In this document: in pieces, positions 53,100-64,000 of the stretch
Layout of the letters: every line of letters starts with the position of its first letter
Position numbering within the stretch: the first letter of the stretch is position 1
Origin: Steromphala cineraria
Taxonomy: Eukaryota; Mollusca; Gastropoda; Trochida; Trochidae
Length of the DNA: 64,000 bases
Reading direction: 5' to 3'
Assembly (NCBI GenBank): GCA_916613615.1
Contig: OU744736.1
Span: 13,527,724-13,591,723, forward strand
Notes under the pieces: model-generated
What the model was told of the DNA's origin: nothing
What the model saw: only the letters and a program-made list of their open reading frames with translations
The model's database searches: none
Made by a program: the position numbers and the translations under genes

Positions 53100-55213
53100 A
53101 AACTCATGCATACTTGACATTAGGATCCTGATTTGAAAACTTTATTTTTTGTGTGGAAAATTTGATTAATTTTGGAATTTTGGATTTTTTTATCCCATTT
53201 TCTTAGGAAAATGTCTTCATCAAGTTAATTACTACCAGGGAAATCATTTCCAATGCACTGAAGTCACCCAAGACAAGATGGCAATGTTTTGAACCTGAGC
53301 CATCTGACATCATATGACTTTCATTTTCGACCCCGCCTTGTTTCTGACATCAAAGCGCAATAACAGAAACTGCGTCACGCGCGAATTTGATTCCAGTATG
53401 TCAGTAAGATAGTGGTTTTTTTCATAGAATACATAACTGTACCATGCTCTGAGATATTAAGTATATATGGGACACTATACAAATGTTCCTTAGATTCTTT
53501 TGAGTTGTATACATGCAGATGTACACTGAGAGTGAATGAGAGATTGCGCCGTAGGTGGTATCATTACTCGTCGTGTCATTGTGAATAAATACATGTGTAA
53601 TGCATAAAACATTGATTTGTTTTTTGTTTTTCTTGGACACGAGTCCACTGGGTTTGATTAAGTTTATTCCTTTCATAAGTAGTTTCTCTTTCAATGTTAT
53701 TATTCAGTAAGACTAAATATATTTTCATAGATATGATAAAAACATTCGTATTTACATCCGCAACTTACATTATTAAGCGAGATTTTAAGGACGCTTCTTG
53801 CGCTTTTTGAAGCAGGCAAAGTAAGTCTTTTCTAGAATATATAACTTTGAAGTATATATAAACTTATCCCTCGGGCTTTCCCTCGTTAAAAAAAGAGGGA
53901 TCGGAATTTCTTACCACAGAAAACACTCTCGGGTGATTGTTAACTTTCACATCACATCATGTAAAACACATTGCGAACAAGTTTAACCCTCGTGTTTAAT
54001 ATATCGGCCTGATTAGCCTGAGTTGATACCATATAATAATAATATAATAATAATAGCTTATGTTCAATAAGAATGGCCCCCAACATGGTTAATAGGGACC
54101 GAAGGCTTCCATTACAAAACACACGTTAACATACACATTAGCATATGATTAAAATGTTCATATCATATCCGTTATCAACCCTCGGACTTAAGCTAAACCT
54201 ATAAGTCATAAGGTTGGATGAAAGGCTTATACAGGACTTGATATGAAAATTCGAATATGAAACTATCAATATAAAAAATCGACAAGATGATAAATTATAT
54301 ACCTTAATTCACAGCTACTCCTATGGCGTCCGCTATGCTGTCATCGCTTGGTAAAAAAAAATTCGCCATTTTCGTAAAGGTCATATATGAATCCATTTCG
54401 AATCAGCCAGATTCTATAAGAAAATCTTATTTCATTGTCGACATTTCTAAAACCTTATTAAAACTTGTACGACGTTCATTTTGGAGGGGATTTCCCACTT
54501 TCTGTCTTCCGGATAAAGGGAGGTAACTCTTTTAGGTTTGTTTGTTGTTGAGCCTGTGTGATTGATAACAGTTTGAAAATGATCTCATAAATATACTCAT
54601 ATTGAGCCTTATAGAGACCATTCGAGCGGGGTATTTTTTGTGGAAATGAAATTCAGGAGGATTTTCCTGTTTACAATTATGGATGATTTAAAATTTACAT
54701 GATAATTTCACACGTAACTTCAGATATGTTTGTGAGGTTGTTCAAGATTAAACAATTTGCCAAAGAATAAAGTATATCGCTCAAACAAAAATCGTGAAAT
54801 GAAGCCAATCATCGGAGCTGCGTGCATTACTACGACCAAATGCTGTCGCACCTTATAACTTTTATAATGAATTATTTGTAAATATGCTCCTCTTCTATCA
54901 ATCAAGTAGTTATTACTTAATTTTGTTAATGAATGAGCATATTACAGCACATTTGTTTTCTCGCAATGCTAACCTTTCAAAATGGCGGACGTAAGCCGCT
55001 CCAGTGGTGGTTTTTGAAAAAGATCTTCACGAGTTTTTTTGCGCCACTTCAATCTCATTAAAATAAGATCATAATTTGGGTCAATGTGTTACGATTGGCA
55101 TCGCTTGAGCAAAATTTACTCGGAATCATATTTAATAAACGTCAATACCAAATTGTGCGGCTAGGTAATCATTGGCTGTAGGTTCAGTTGTATTTCAGTG
55201 TCCTGCCAAATTA
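53100..55213. other. AT-rich intergenic DNA, nothing coding
   Basis: No gene was recognised. A ~100-bp segment at about 54620-54715 (GAGCGGGGTATTTTTTGTGG, AAATTCAGGAGGATTTTCCT) recurs at about 56450-56545, so both belong to an unclassified dispersed repeat. Confidence 0.4.
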
Positions 55214-55751
55214 CCGTATTTTCTCTAATTGGGGCCGGGGGGTAAAGGTACCTAAACGTGAATAAGAGCCGGGCCTCTAATAGGCGCCGGGTCTAGTCTA
55301 TAGTTACTCCCTTCTGTATATATATAACATGCCAAAGATTTGGTTGATGCATTGAGAAAAAGCCTGATTAGAGTAAAGCAGATTTGTATTTTGTTTTACA
55401 TTATATATGAATAAAAGAGACTTCAGTATTCATCATTCAACTTCTAGGATGTCAGTCAAATATCTAATACAGCATTTGTATATATAGGTAACCTTTTACC
55501 ACATGTTTAGAACTGTCAACATAATGAAAAGACTTTTGTGGTTTTAATACCACACATAAAATAAGCCTATGTCATGTATACCGGTAACCTTTGTTTCAAA
55601 CATTAGAATACAGGTCTCAAGTTGACTTTGGAAAACCTATTTTCATAATAAGGGCAGGGCCTCCAATAAGAGCCGGGCCTCTAATAAGAGCGAGGGGGTA
55701 ATACCCCCTAAATGTTAACAAGGGCCGAGGCCCCTATTAGAGGAAATACGG
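55214..55751. mobile_element. 538-bp TA-flanked DNA transposon remnant
   Basis: The left end CCGTATTTTCTCTAATTGGG and right end (inward) CCGTATTTCCTCTAATAGGG are flanked by TA on both sides (55212-55213, 55752-55753). Subterminal GAATAAGAGCCGGGCCTCTA repeats occur on both sides. There is no transposase. This is Tc1/mariner-like non-autonomous architecture. Confidence 0.75.
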
Positions 55752-56125
55752 TACAATGTATGGTACAGTAAGGCCTAGAAAAAAAGTAATTTGTTTCTGG
55801 TTTCTGCCAGCATCAGTTTCGAACGCCCGCATCGAGCCTTTTTTTCACAATGTTGACATTGGAAAAATTGAAATTTAGACTTATGGCCTAGAAAAAACAT
55901 TGAAACGCATGCTTTTCAAATATTACTTGTTCCCTTTCGTTTTTTTAAATCCGCGTCGTGGCATCAATTTTGCCTGAATGTCAAGACCAGAAACATTTAT
56001 ATTTTTTTGGCCTATAATAATAACACACTGAAGTGAAAAATTGAGCGGCTGGAGTCACATTTGACAGTCCCATCAATAAAGCTGAAAATGAAATTGATTC
56101 TGTTCTTAATCTTTAAATCTTTAAA

Positions 56126-56437
56126 GGGACAGTAGCACATTTTTTTTAAATTTTATATTTTCAATTTTTCACTGACATGTTAATACTAAATGTATAATCT
56201 TGATAGTCTCAAAGTGTCAAAAATCTCATCACACAAACCAATCATCCATAATCAGAGGACAAACTATAAAGATGAGTCAATTGGCGGCCATTTTTGTGTG
56301 AACACCTTCCTTTCTTTTTATGCATTGCCTGGCTAAAATTTTAAATATATATTTGATTAATGACTGCTCTCAATTGGAATCATTTATTTTCATTTTCCTA
56401 ACATCTTATATTCCCCCTAAAAAGGTGCTACTGCGCC
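56126..56437. mobile_element. ~310-bp MITE with GGGACAGTAGCAC ends
   Basis: The left end GGGACAGTAGCACATTTTTT and right end (inward) GGCGCAGTAGCACCTTTTTA are imperfect inverted repeats. The interior is AT-rich with no coding. A second, truncated copy is at 51988-52256. Target duplications are not clear. Confidence 0.6.
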
Positions 56438-56554
56438 AACATGGAACCAATCGAGCGGGGTATTTTTTGTGGAAACGAAATTCAGGAGGATTTTCCTGTT
56501 GACAATTATGTATGATTATTACATGATAAAATCACATTTAATTTCATATATGTG

Positions 56555-57274
56555 TGCACATATCATTTTTAACTCTCTACTCCTTTTGGAACTAGAGAAG
56601 AAGATGAAAATAGGTTTTTAAGGTTGTGACCCCTGTGACCCTATTTGGGGTCATGGGGTCACGAAATCTACAATTAAGAATCCCCATTGTCCAAGGAGTC
56701 TGCACATATCATTTTTAACTCTCTAGTCCTTCTGGAACTGGAGAAGAAGATGAAAATAGGTTTTTAAGGTTGTGACCCCTGTGACCCTATTTGGGGTCAC
56801 AGGGTCACCAACGTTACAAATTAGAATCCCCATTGTCAAAGGAGTCTGCACATATCATTTTTAACTATCTACTCCTTTTGGAACTGGAGAAGAAGATGAG
56901 AATTGGTTTTTAAGGTTGTGACCCCTGTGACCCTATTTGGGGTCATGGGGTCACGAAATCTACAATTAAGAATCCCCATTGGCCAAGGAGTCTGCACATA
57001 TCATTTTTAACTCTCTAGTCCTTTTAGAACTGGAGAAGAAGATGAAAATAGGTTTTTAAGGTTGTGACCCCTGTGACCCTATTTGGGGTCATGGGGTCAC
57101 CAAAGTTACAAATTAGAATCTCCATATGCTAAGGTACCTGTACACAAAATTTCAGCTCTCTAATGTGTATGGTTCACGAGGAGAAGTCGAAAGTGTCAAA
57201 AGTTTACGGACAGACGCCGGACGACGGGCCATGCCATAAGCCCATCTGGACTTTCAGTCCTGATGAGCTAAAAA
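56555..57274. mobile_element. HINE/Helentron-like element, copy C (truncated)
   Basis: About four and a half ~146-bp units are followed by the family's right end (GAAGTCGAAAGTGTCAAAAG, GGACAGACGCCGGACGACGG, CTTTCAGTCCTGATGAGCTA). The hairpin-bearing end seen in copies A and B is missing. It starts in mid-unit directly next to the dispersed segment at 56450-56545. Confidence 0.75.
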
Positions 57275-60244
57275 TCAAGGATTTTATAGAGCAGCCTGTG
57301 AGCTATGAAAATCCTTGCATAAATCTAAAGATTCCTGTTGTTTGACTCTGAAAATATTACCAGTATCCGTTTTGCCACAAATTTTCAAGATAGGTATTCA
57401 TTTGTAAAAAACATATTTACCGAAAGTATTGATTGATTTTTTATCAAATTAAAATAAACTCGAAAAAACATTTCAAAGCAGTTCTTTGACATTCAAAACA
57501 ATGGCAGGATTAGCTGTGCCCTCGTTTGCTTTGTCTGACTGTAATTTGTCTTAACCTTATTGTTCTGAGTATGTTACTAAATCTTGTGCTTTGATTTTGG
57601 GTTATTTTTCCGACCATTCTTTACATTCACGTTATGTGTTAGCAGCGAGTCAATAATTAGGTTGATATGGAAAAGCCTCGACCCTTTGGCAAATCCCACT
57701 GGGAAACATTGCTTCTTTCTAATACCTCTGGGTCATGTGTTAACCTTAACTTCACCTATTGTAAAAACAAAACATGACACAATATTCTCAGTTTATGTTT
57801 ATTAGGAAACCATGGTTAATCATCAGTCACCAATCAGGTCCAAAACAAAGGAATTCTTGCACGATACAAAACTTAACAGAATCCCATCATTTGAATGAAC
57901 AACCACTTTAATAACTTTTCAAGTACTGAACCAAACAAACCAGGGCTCCAAAGCTTGTTAAGTAGTCATAAAATCAACCCTGTTGAATGTTGTGAAGGAA
58001 TGATAAAAATTGTGTAAAACCCATAGTTCGAAAAGGTTTTGGTCCCAATTTGTCAAACAAGTGGTCCTTCGTTAAACAAATGGTCCTTTTTTCACAAACA
58101 AGTAATGAATTTAATTGTCCAACAATCATTTAGTCACCAAATGGTCCCATTATGGCAAACAAGTTGCATTCCTTCCGTCTGATCGGTAAGATGACATAAA
58201 ATGAAAAGATAACTTCATAACATTCTAAAAGTTTTTGTGTAAAATAAGATTAAATGATGAATCCATGTCAAAAGCATCTGGCACATTCATGCCCAGCAGT
58301 TTCTATCACAAATAAACGAGCCTGGTTATAAACATGATTTGTCTACCATAAAGGACATGTTAATTTTTACAACAAATTGTAGAGATCAAATAAAATTCAT
58401 CTTTGTCAATTTGTCATAGTCAACCATAATGCCAAATGCATGAAATAGCTCTTTCTAAACCTTTGCTATTTTTTTTAGCAAAACCTTTGGATAGGTTTTA
58501 TTCATGGCAACCTGACTCACTCCTTGCCTACTATGAGGACTTACACAAGCCTATTGGACAAATAATGGGCAAAGAGTATCCAAGGCATAACAAGGAGTTG
58601 CCATCATTTTAGGCTAATGGGATCTTTGCAGTGGCTACTAAAGGAGATCTGCTGGCATCAGGGGAGGTCACTCTCGATTTCCATGAACCAAATGTAAGAG
58701 GGCTTATAAAGAGCAATAACTCTTTCATCCCTACAAGCTAGATCAGACTCAAAACATATTTGTTTCTATGGGGTTAAAGGGACTATGGTGAGAGATGAAA
58801 GTAATTTCATATTTGGATCGACACGTCCTTTATGGCAGAAAGAGTAAATGGATTATTCTATGGTCCTGACGAGTATCAATAACAAGGCTACAACTCGGTG
58901 AACTAAAGTGCTAAAACATTCTCTGGTTTTTAATCTTGTATTGTGTACATTCATTCTGTTGCCACTACGCAGACAACCTTGTATCCAATCTTGTGATATG
59001 AAAAGCAATGGCTCAGTATTTTCAAATGTTAAAAGCCACAAAGACAAACAATGGATTTGTTCAATAGATATATTGCTCATAATTATAAAATCAGCAAGTG
59101 ACAAAAGCTATCAAAAATATCTTAAAATCATTCTATACACATATAAACATTAACAGAGTCATGTTAAAAGTTTAAAGAAAGGTAAACATTTGAAAACAAT
59201 TTTTTCTAGGTACTTTAAATGGATATGTCATAACTAAACGTATAACAAAAACAGGAATTCTTTATCCTTTGACATTATTAAAACAATGAAACGATTAAGA
59301 TTGATGTAATGCAATTACTTGCGAAAACAAAAGATCTCATAAATTTGATCGTAGATTTTCATCAACTTAGTCGATAAACAGAGGAAATCTTAAAATTCAG
59401 ACTTCAGAACAAAACAAGCTTGACTTCAAACTCAAGAATTTTATGTTTAATCGTGTGACCTTCCACAATAGTGATGACCGTCAGTACGCTAACTGTCATA
59501 AAAACAAAGCAATGATATTAGAAATCTATGTTCAATATCATCTGATTACTCAGACACTTAACATTCAAAATATACAAACAAGTGAATCAACAAATCTTAA
59601 ACAAATCATCTCATCATTACAGGTATGTTGTCCAGGATACGTGTCTATACTATTTGGATAATGGCGGAAATAATATATTATTTGACTACAAAAGCTGGCA
59701 TGAGGAGATTAGCAATACTTAAATGACAGCAGTTTAGTCTGTGGATAGACTTACGAGACAATTATTCAAAAAAATTAATTCAAATAGAAAATTGAATTTC
59801 ATTTTGAAAAAAAATTTATTTTGATGAGTTTTGATACTTTTTTTGAAATTTTTAATCTTAAAAAACAAAAACAAATTTCCTTCAGGAAAGAATATATTAC
59901 TTAGCAGATGGATGTGAATTATGCTTACTGCATAAGTGATATGCACATCATGCATGTGGCTAGTTGTCTATTTCAATCAACTGTACACAACGTCAATACT
60001 TGGAATTACTCTGTGTTTATATTGGTTTACTAGCTGGGCCCAAACAACACCGAATGGCAGAGAAGAATACATGTACAAATATGATGTAATGTTTTCTATC
60101 TTTCCTCTACATATATAAATAAACAAGGAGCTTTTCAAGTTTCAAAAACTTGTCTAGCCCCTGTGCGGATGATAAAACGAAGCACCGAACTGTTTTCTCT
60201 CTGCCATCCAGCGTCAAGATTAGATGTTAAATTCGCCATCATGT
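57275..60244. other. AT-rich spacer downstream of plastin, probably including its 3' UTR
   Basis: No coding exon was recognised. The right part should be the plastin 3' UTR. TTTATT at 59815-59820 gives a minus-strand AATAAA about 425 nt past the stop, a candidate signal. Confidence 0.35.
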
Positions 60245-63200
60245 TCATTGCAGTCCTTGCATCATTGGTGCAACTCCGTCCCTCACTTGTTGGTCCTGTT
60301 TTTCCTGTTTGTAAGGGTTGTCGACTACCATGAGACATGCAAACACCGTCATGATCATATTCTTCTTCCCCTCCACAATGTCTTCCGGCAAAGCGTACAC
60401 ACGTGCGCCAATCTTTCTTGCAAGGGAGATGGCGTACTTTGCGTTGTTCAATGCACGCTGCAAATACACCAAAATGTTGTTAGCATTTCTTCACCGCATA
60501 ATAATAGGATAATCAATTTTAGGCCTTAAAAAGGGGAGTGTTATCATTTGGGCGTGGTCAATTAGCTTAATGGCATGATTAAGAAGAATGTATAATGAAG
60601 TTTCAGCAACAAAAATTTTAAATTCTAAACATTTACAATATTTTTAACACCCCCACACGTCCCTTTTCGATCCGTCATTGTTATACATAAAAGATTATGG
60701 ATTTTGAAAGTTTGAGAGATTGAAATCCTCTTGGCCTCAAGGAAAAGAGGAATGGGGTTAAGAGATAGGGGTTTGGTGTTGGTTGATAGGAATAAAGGTT
60801 AGGGGCCAGGGGTAACCATTTTATGGATAGGGGTCAGGGGATAGGTAATAGGGTTAACCAGAAATAAGATCCTGATGTCTATTTGTTACTGTTTTCTTAA
60901 GGGTGATGAGGTTAAGGGGTGTACAAACCTCTTCGCCAGTTCCAACGTCAATATTTTCATCATTGACCACACTTGTGCGGATACTTTTTATGAGACTCAG
61001 TATCACTCTCCCATCAGTCAAGATTGGGTCGGAGAAACTCTTGATCTGCTCATCACTCGAAAGCTGAAACAGAAAGTTTTATCATCATAATGCTGAGGTT
61101 CTCTTATGGTGGTTTCAAAGTGATCGGAAAACTTATAAAGAGAATCTTGGGTTCAAACTCTTCCCCCTTCCAGACTATATTTTTAAATCGCACATAATAC
61201 AGACACATTGTTAATTCATCAAACCAGCGCTTGTCTCTGCCTTTCGAAGTGTCTGTGTCGCATTAGCAAATGAACAGTGACATACCTTGCTATTTGCCCA
61301 AGCGAGGATTTCAGCATCAGCGATTGGCTTATCAGTTCCATCCAGGTCTGTGAGGACTTTGAGAGTGTACGCTCGCATCAGCTGCCACACAAGAGCTGGA
61401 AAGATAATGGTTTTATACATGTTATAAACCTCTTGTGACATAACTATATTCTTCATGTAATCCAATTAAAATTAGAGTTGTGGTGATACAGTCATGCCCA
61501 TTACAATACGAATCCGATTTAAAGAACAATACGATCCATACAATACATGTCACAAATTACAATGTTTCCAAGGTATTTAATAGAAAGAAAAAAAATACTT
61601 TGATAAAAATCTATGTTTTAACATTTTGACAGATTTTGAACTACCATTATTGCAACTGAACATCAAAAAGGGAGTTAAGGGGGAAGAGATCGCGTACCGT
61701 CAAAACACGGAGTGACTCTTGAAAAGCTTCCAAACTCCCCCCCCACCCCCCACTCCAAAGCGTAGATTATTGCCGCCCCTACCAGCAAGGGGAGGTAAGT
61801 CTGTACATACCCAGTGTGATGGTTGGATTTCCGTCCCTGATGTCCTCTCCACCAATATTAACAACAGACAAATTGATACATTTCGCAAGGTCTACAGCAT
61901 AGTTGCAGTTTTCTGAAACAGGAAATGGAGTGAGTATTGTTTAGTGCTGATTAGGCCATTCACAACGAGGTGATCATGAAAAGATAGATGCATATTTTCA
62001 CTAAACAAAATGAGCATCATTTTAGGCTTTGAATAAAAGCATTCAAAATGACCACAATAAGCTGATGAAATGATACGTTTAAAATAAATATGAATGGCTA
62101 ATCTCATTGAATCCCATCTAATCAGCAATGGCTATCCTTGTGTATTCAAACCAAGTGAGTTATGTGTTCATGTCATACTTTATTCTCTTATACCTCACTC
62201 ATATCAAGTTCATATTAAACACTGTAAATATTGGCTTATCCCTATTTGCTTAATAATTTTTGTCTTAAAATGGTAATTTCATGGTTACTCATGCAATATC
62301 CTTCACCCTCCACTTTTATTCGCCTCATTCAAGAAAGGAGATAGTTTGAGGTAAGAATGACTTGACCAAACAAAAGTAATTTTAAGTTAAAATGACAACA
62401 AAAATTACATTCAAACTGCCTTTAATAAGAAATTTAAGTCGACTAATAAGAATAAAAACCTTGGCTGAAATTACTCACCTAATTTTTCAAAATTGATCTT
62501 TATGGCACGGAACTTCTGGTTAACATTTTTCCAATTGACCATACCAGGGCGGATTTTGTCGTACAGTTTGAAAATTGTGATTGCATCGCACAGGTCACTG
62601 TACAAATAGTTGACCCTCATTCCCATACTGTTCATCCAGTTGCGATATGCTGAAACAAACAAAATATTAGAGTTACAATTTACACCACTCTTATATAGAT
62701 GACTACGATAAGAGCCTTTTGCCTAATTTTCCACCTTAACTTGCCAATGTGATTTTATTCATGGTTTGTACAGTCAAAATCTACATCTTCGCATTAACGT
62801 TATATTTCAGCTTTTAGGTGAGGTAAGGTGATTTGGGGTTTAACGCTGCTTTCAAGAGCATATCATAACTGCTAGTATTATTGCAGGGAGAAAGCCCACA
62901 ACAATATTGAGGTTATACATTGTGGTGAAACACTGGAATTAGCGAACCACTGGTGGTGAAATTCAGTGTTGCATTGCACCTTACTGCTTTTAGAACAGTT
63001 CTCTACTGCAGACAAAGATTAATATTCCTTAAGTAAAAGTAACAGTTCCTCCTACTGTTGTATGGACTTTTGACTTGACTCATAATTATTAACATCAAAG
63101 TTTAAACAATTTGATATACATATAAACAAGAAATTTCCCAAAGATGTGTCCACAAAAAAGACAAGTATTAGCATAAATAGTGGGGTCACACTGGGGCAGC

Positions 63201-64000
63201 CGGATACCACAGGCACAAAAGAAATTTTCAACACATACATGTAGTGAGGACAATAAAAGTCATTATCATTATCACTTTGCACACAAAATACTATCAGTAT
63301 CAAAATATACTCACTCCTCTCTTCCCTCGTTTCTTCTCGGACTTCACCATAATCAATATCTTTGCCCTGCCCATCAAGCTTCGCGTGCGTGTTGAAGAGA
63401 TTAGCCACAAAGGCAAGGTTCAGTTTGGGGTTCCCATTTACGATATCTCTGGCTGTTACAAAGCTTCTGCAGTTCATTTTGTCAGCTTCGCAGAGCACTG
63501 CCTCTGCACGGGACTCCATATCACTTTCCTGTAGCAAACATATTAGCATAATGAGTATCTAGCCAGAATGGCTAGAGGAACAACAATATCACAAGTAGCA
63601 GCCTAGGATACAACTCTCTTCCATGCTCAACCTTGAGACATAAGTTTCTTTAAAATTCCTAATAGTTTGCAGGTTCTATTTATTTGTCTCTAAATGACTT
63701 GATATTTTTTAGCAACGATTTATTTGAAAGTGATGGTCAAATATTTTTTAGTGCCCAAATATAACTAACTTTTTATTTTGAAATTTAAAACCTCTGGCTC
63801 TGTTAAACTATCAAGTTACCATAAGGCCTTCCCAAAAGGATTTACAAACAGTTTTCTTTGTAAAATAAAATCTCAGAGCTGAATTTATCCTTCACCAAAG
63901 ACTTACATTCATTGGGGCAAGGGTGACATTGGTATCATCAGGTGCTATCTGTGTCAGAAGGTAGCTGTATGCCTCGGAGTCCTTGATGTCTTCCGAGAAG
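60245..64000 (-). CDS. plastin/fimbrin (actin-bundling protein), 3' half of gene, 7 exons, continues past window
   Basis: Exons in gene order: 64000-63907 (partial), 63528-63315, 62649-62479, 61912-61811, 61395-61286, 61063-60929, 60457-60245 (TGA). All have GT-AG borders and consistent phases; 345 residues are visible. The sequence covers the end of the second calponin-homology domain ([36 protein letters not shown]), the third ([40 protein letters not shown]) and the fourth ([38 protein letters not shown]). Plastins crosslink actin filaments through paired CH domains. The EF-hands and CH1 lie beyond 64000. After FACLM the usual short GxGMKRV-like end is replaced by a 27-residue polar tail ([18 protein letters not shown]..). 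Confidence 0.95.
62815..63020 (-). mobile_element. 5'-truncated copy of the SINE at 52772-53088, in plastin intron
   Basis: It shares CTGCTTTCAAGAG, CTGCTAGTATTATTGCAGGG, GTGGTGAAA and TCTCTACTGCAGACAAAG with the SINE at 52772-53088. The tRNA-like head is absent, as expected for incomplete reverse transcription. Confidence 0.75.

Noticed and set aside
58440..58700. Possible exon (WQPDSLLAYYEDLHKPIGQI-like plus-strand frame)
   Set aside because: Short open frame without a recognisable family, with stops nearby and no convincing splice sites.

Overview
The window looks like nuclear DNA of a marine invertebrate, most likely a mollusc. Genes are split by short GT-AG introns, non-coding DNA is AT-rich, there is animal coding content (nucleoporin Nup62, plastin, archaemetzincin, mitochondrial ribosomal protein S21, a rhodopsin-type GPCR, a lipid kinase), and there is a dense load of tRNA-derived SINEs, Helitron/Helentron-like elements with tandem-repeat cores, MITEs and LINEs. 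Species is not determinable by eye; mollusc is an inference from the repeat style.

Layout, left to right. 1-5278: 5' part of a minus-strand lipid kinase gene (ceramide/sphingosine kinase-like), two exons visible, with a minisatellite field at 640-1570. 5279-9359: no recognisable gene, a degenerate minisatellite at 6940-7690. 9360-10485: Helitron copy. 10909-22649: complete 11-exon NUP62 gene on the minus strand (665 codons, every splice phase closes), its introns packed with MITEs, a TA-flanked transposon, a foldback and two tandem-repeat elements. 24310-24690: 66-bp tandem array. 25677-28042: complete two-exon MRPS21 on the plus strand, its intron filled by a 1.3-kb satellite. 28829-32720: hairpin MITE, a repeat element split by a second Helitron, a long palindrome and a LINE fragment. 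33175-34651: two exons of archaemetzincin (minus), with the catalytic exon not found. 36060-47955: a dead LINE-type retrotransposon nested with an apparently intact PIF/Harbinger transposon and a Helentron-like (HINE) element. 49326-50348: single-exon divergent GPCR. 51400-57274: SINEs, MITEs, repeat remnants. 60245-64000: 3' half of a plastin/fimbrin gene (minus), continuing beyond the window.

The cellular genes are unrelated housekeeping or signalling genes and do not form a functional cluster. The striking content is the transposon stratigraphy: LINE first, then Harbinger (TAA target duplication) and HINE into it; and elsewhere a Helitron inserted exactly between A and T inside a tandem repeat whose neighbouring units preserve the empty site. 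All gene models are by-eye splice reconstructions; no database search was run.
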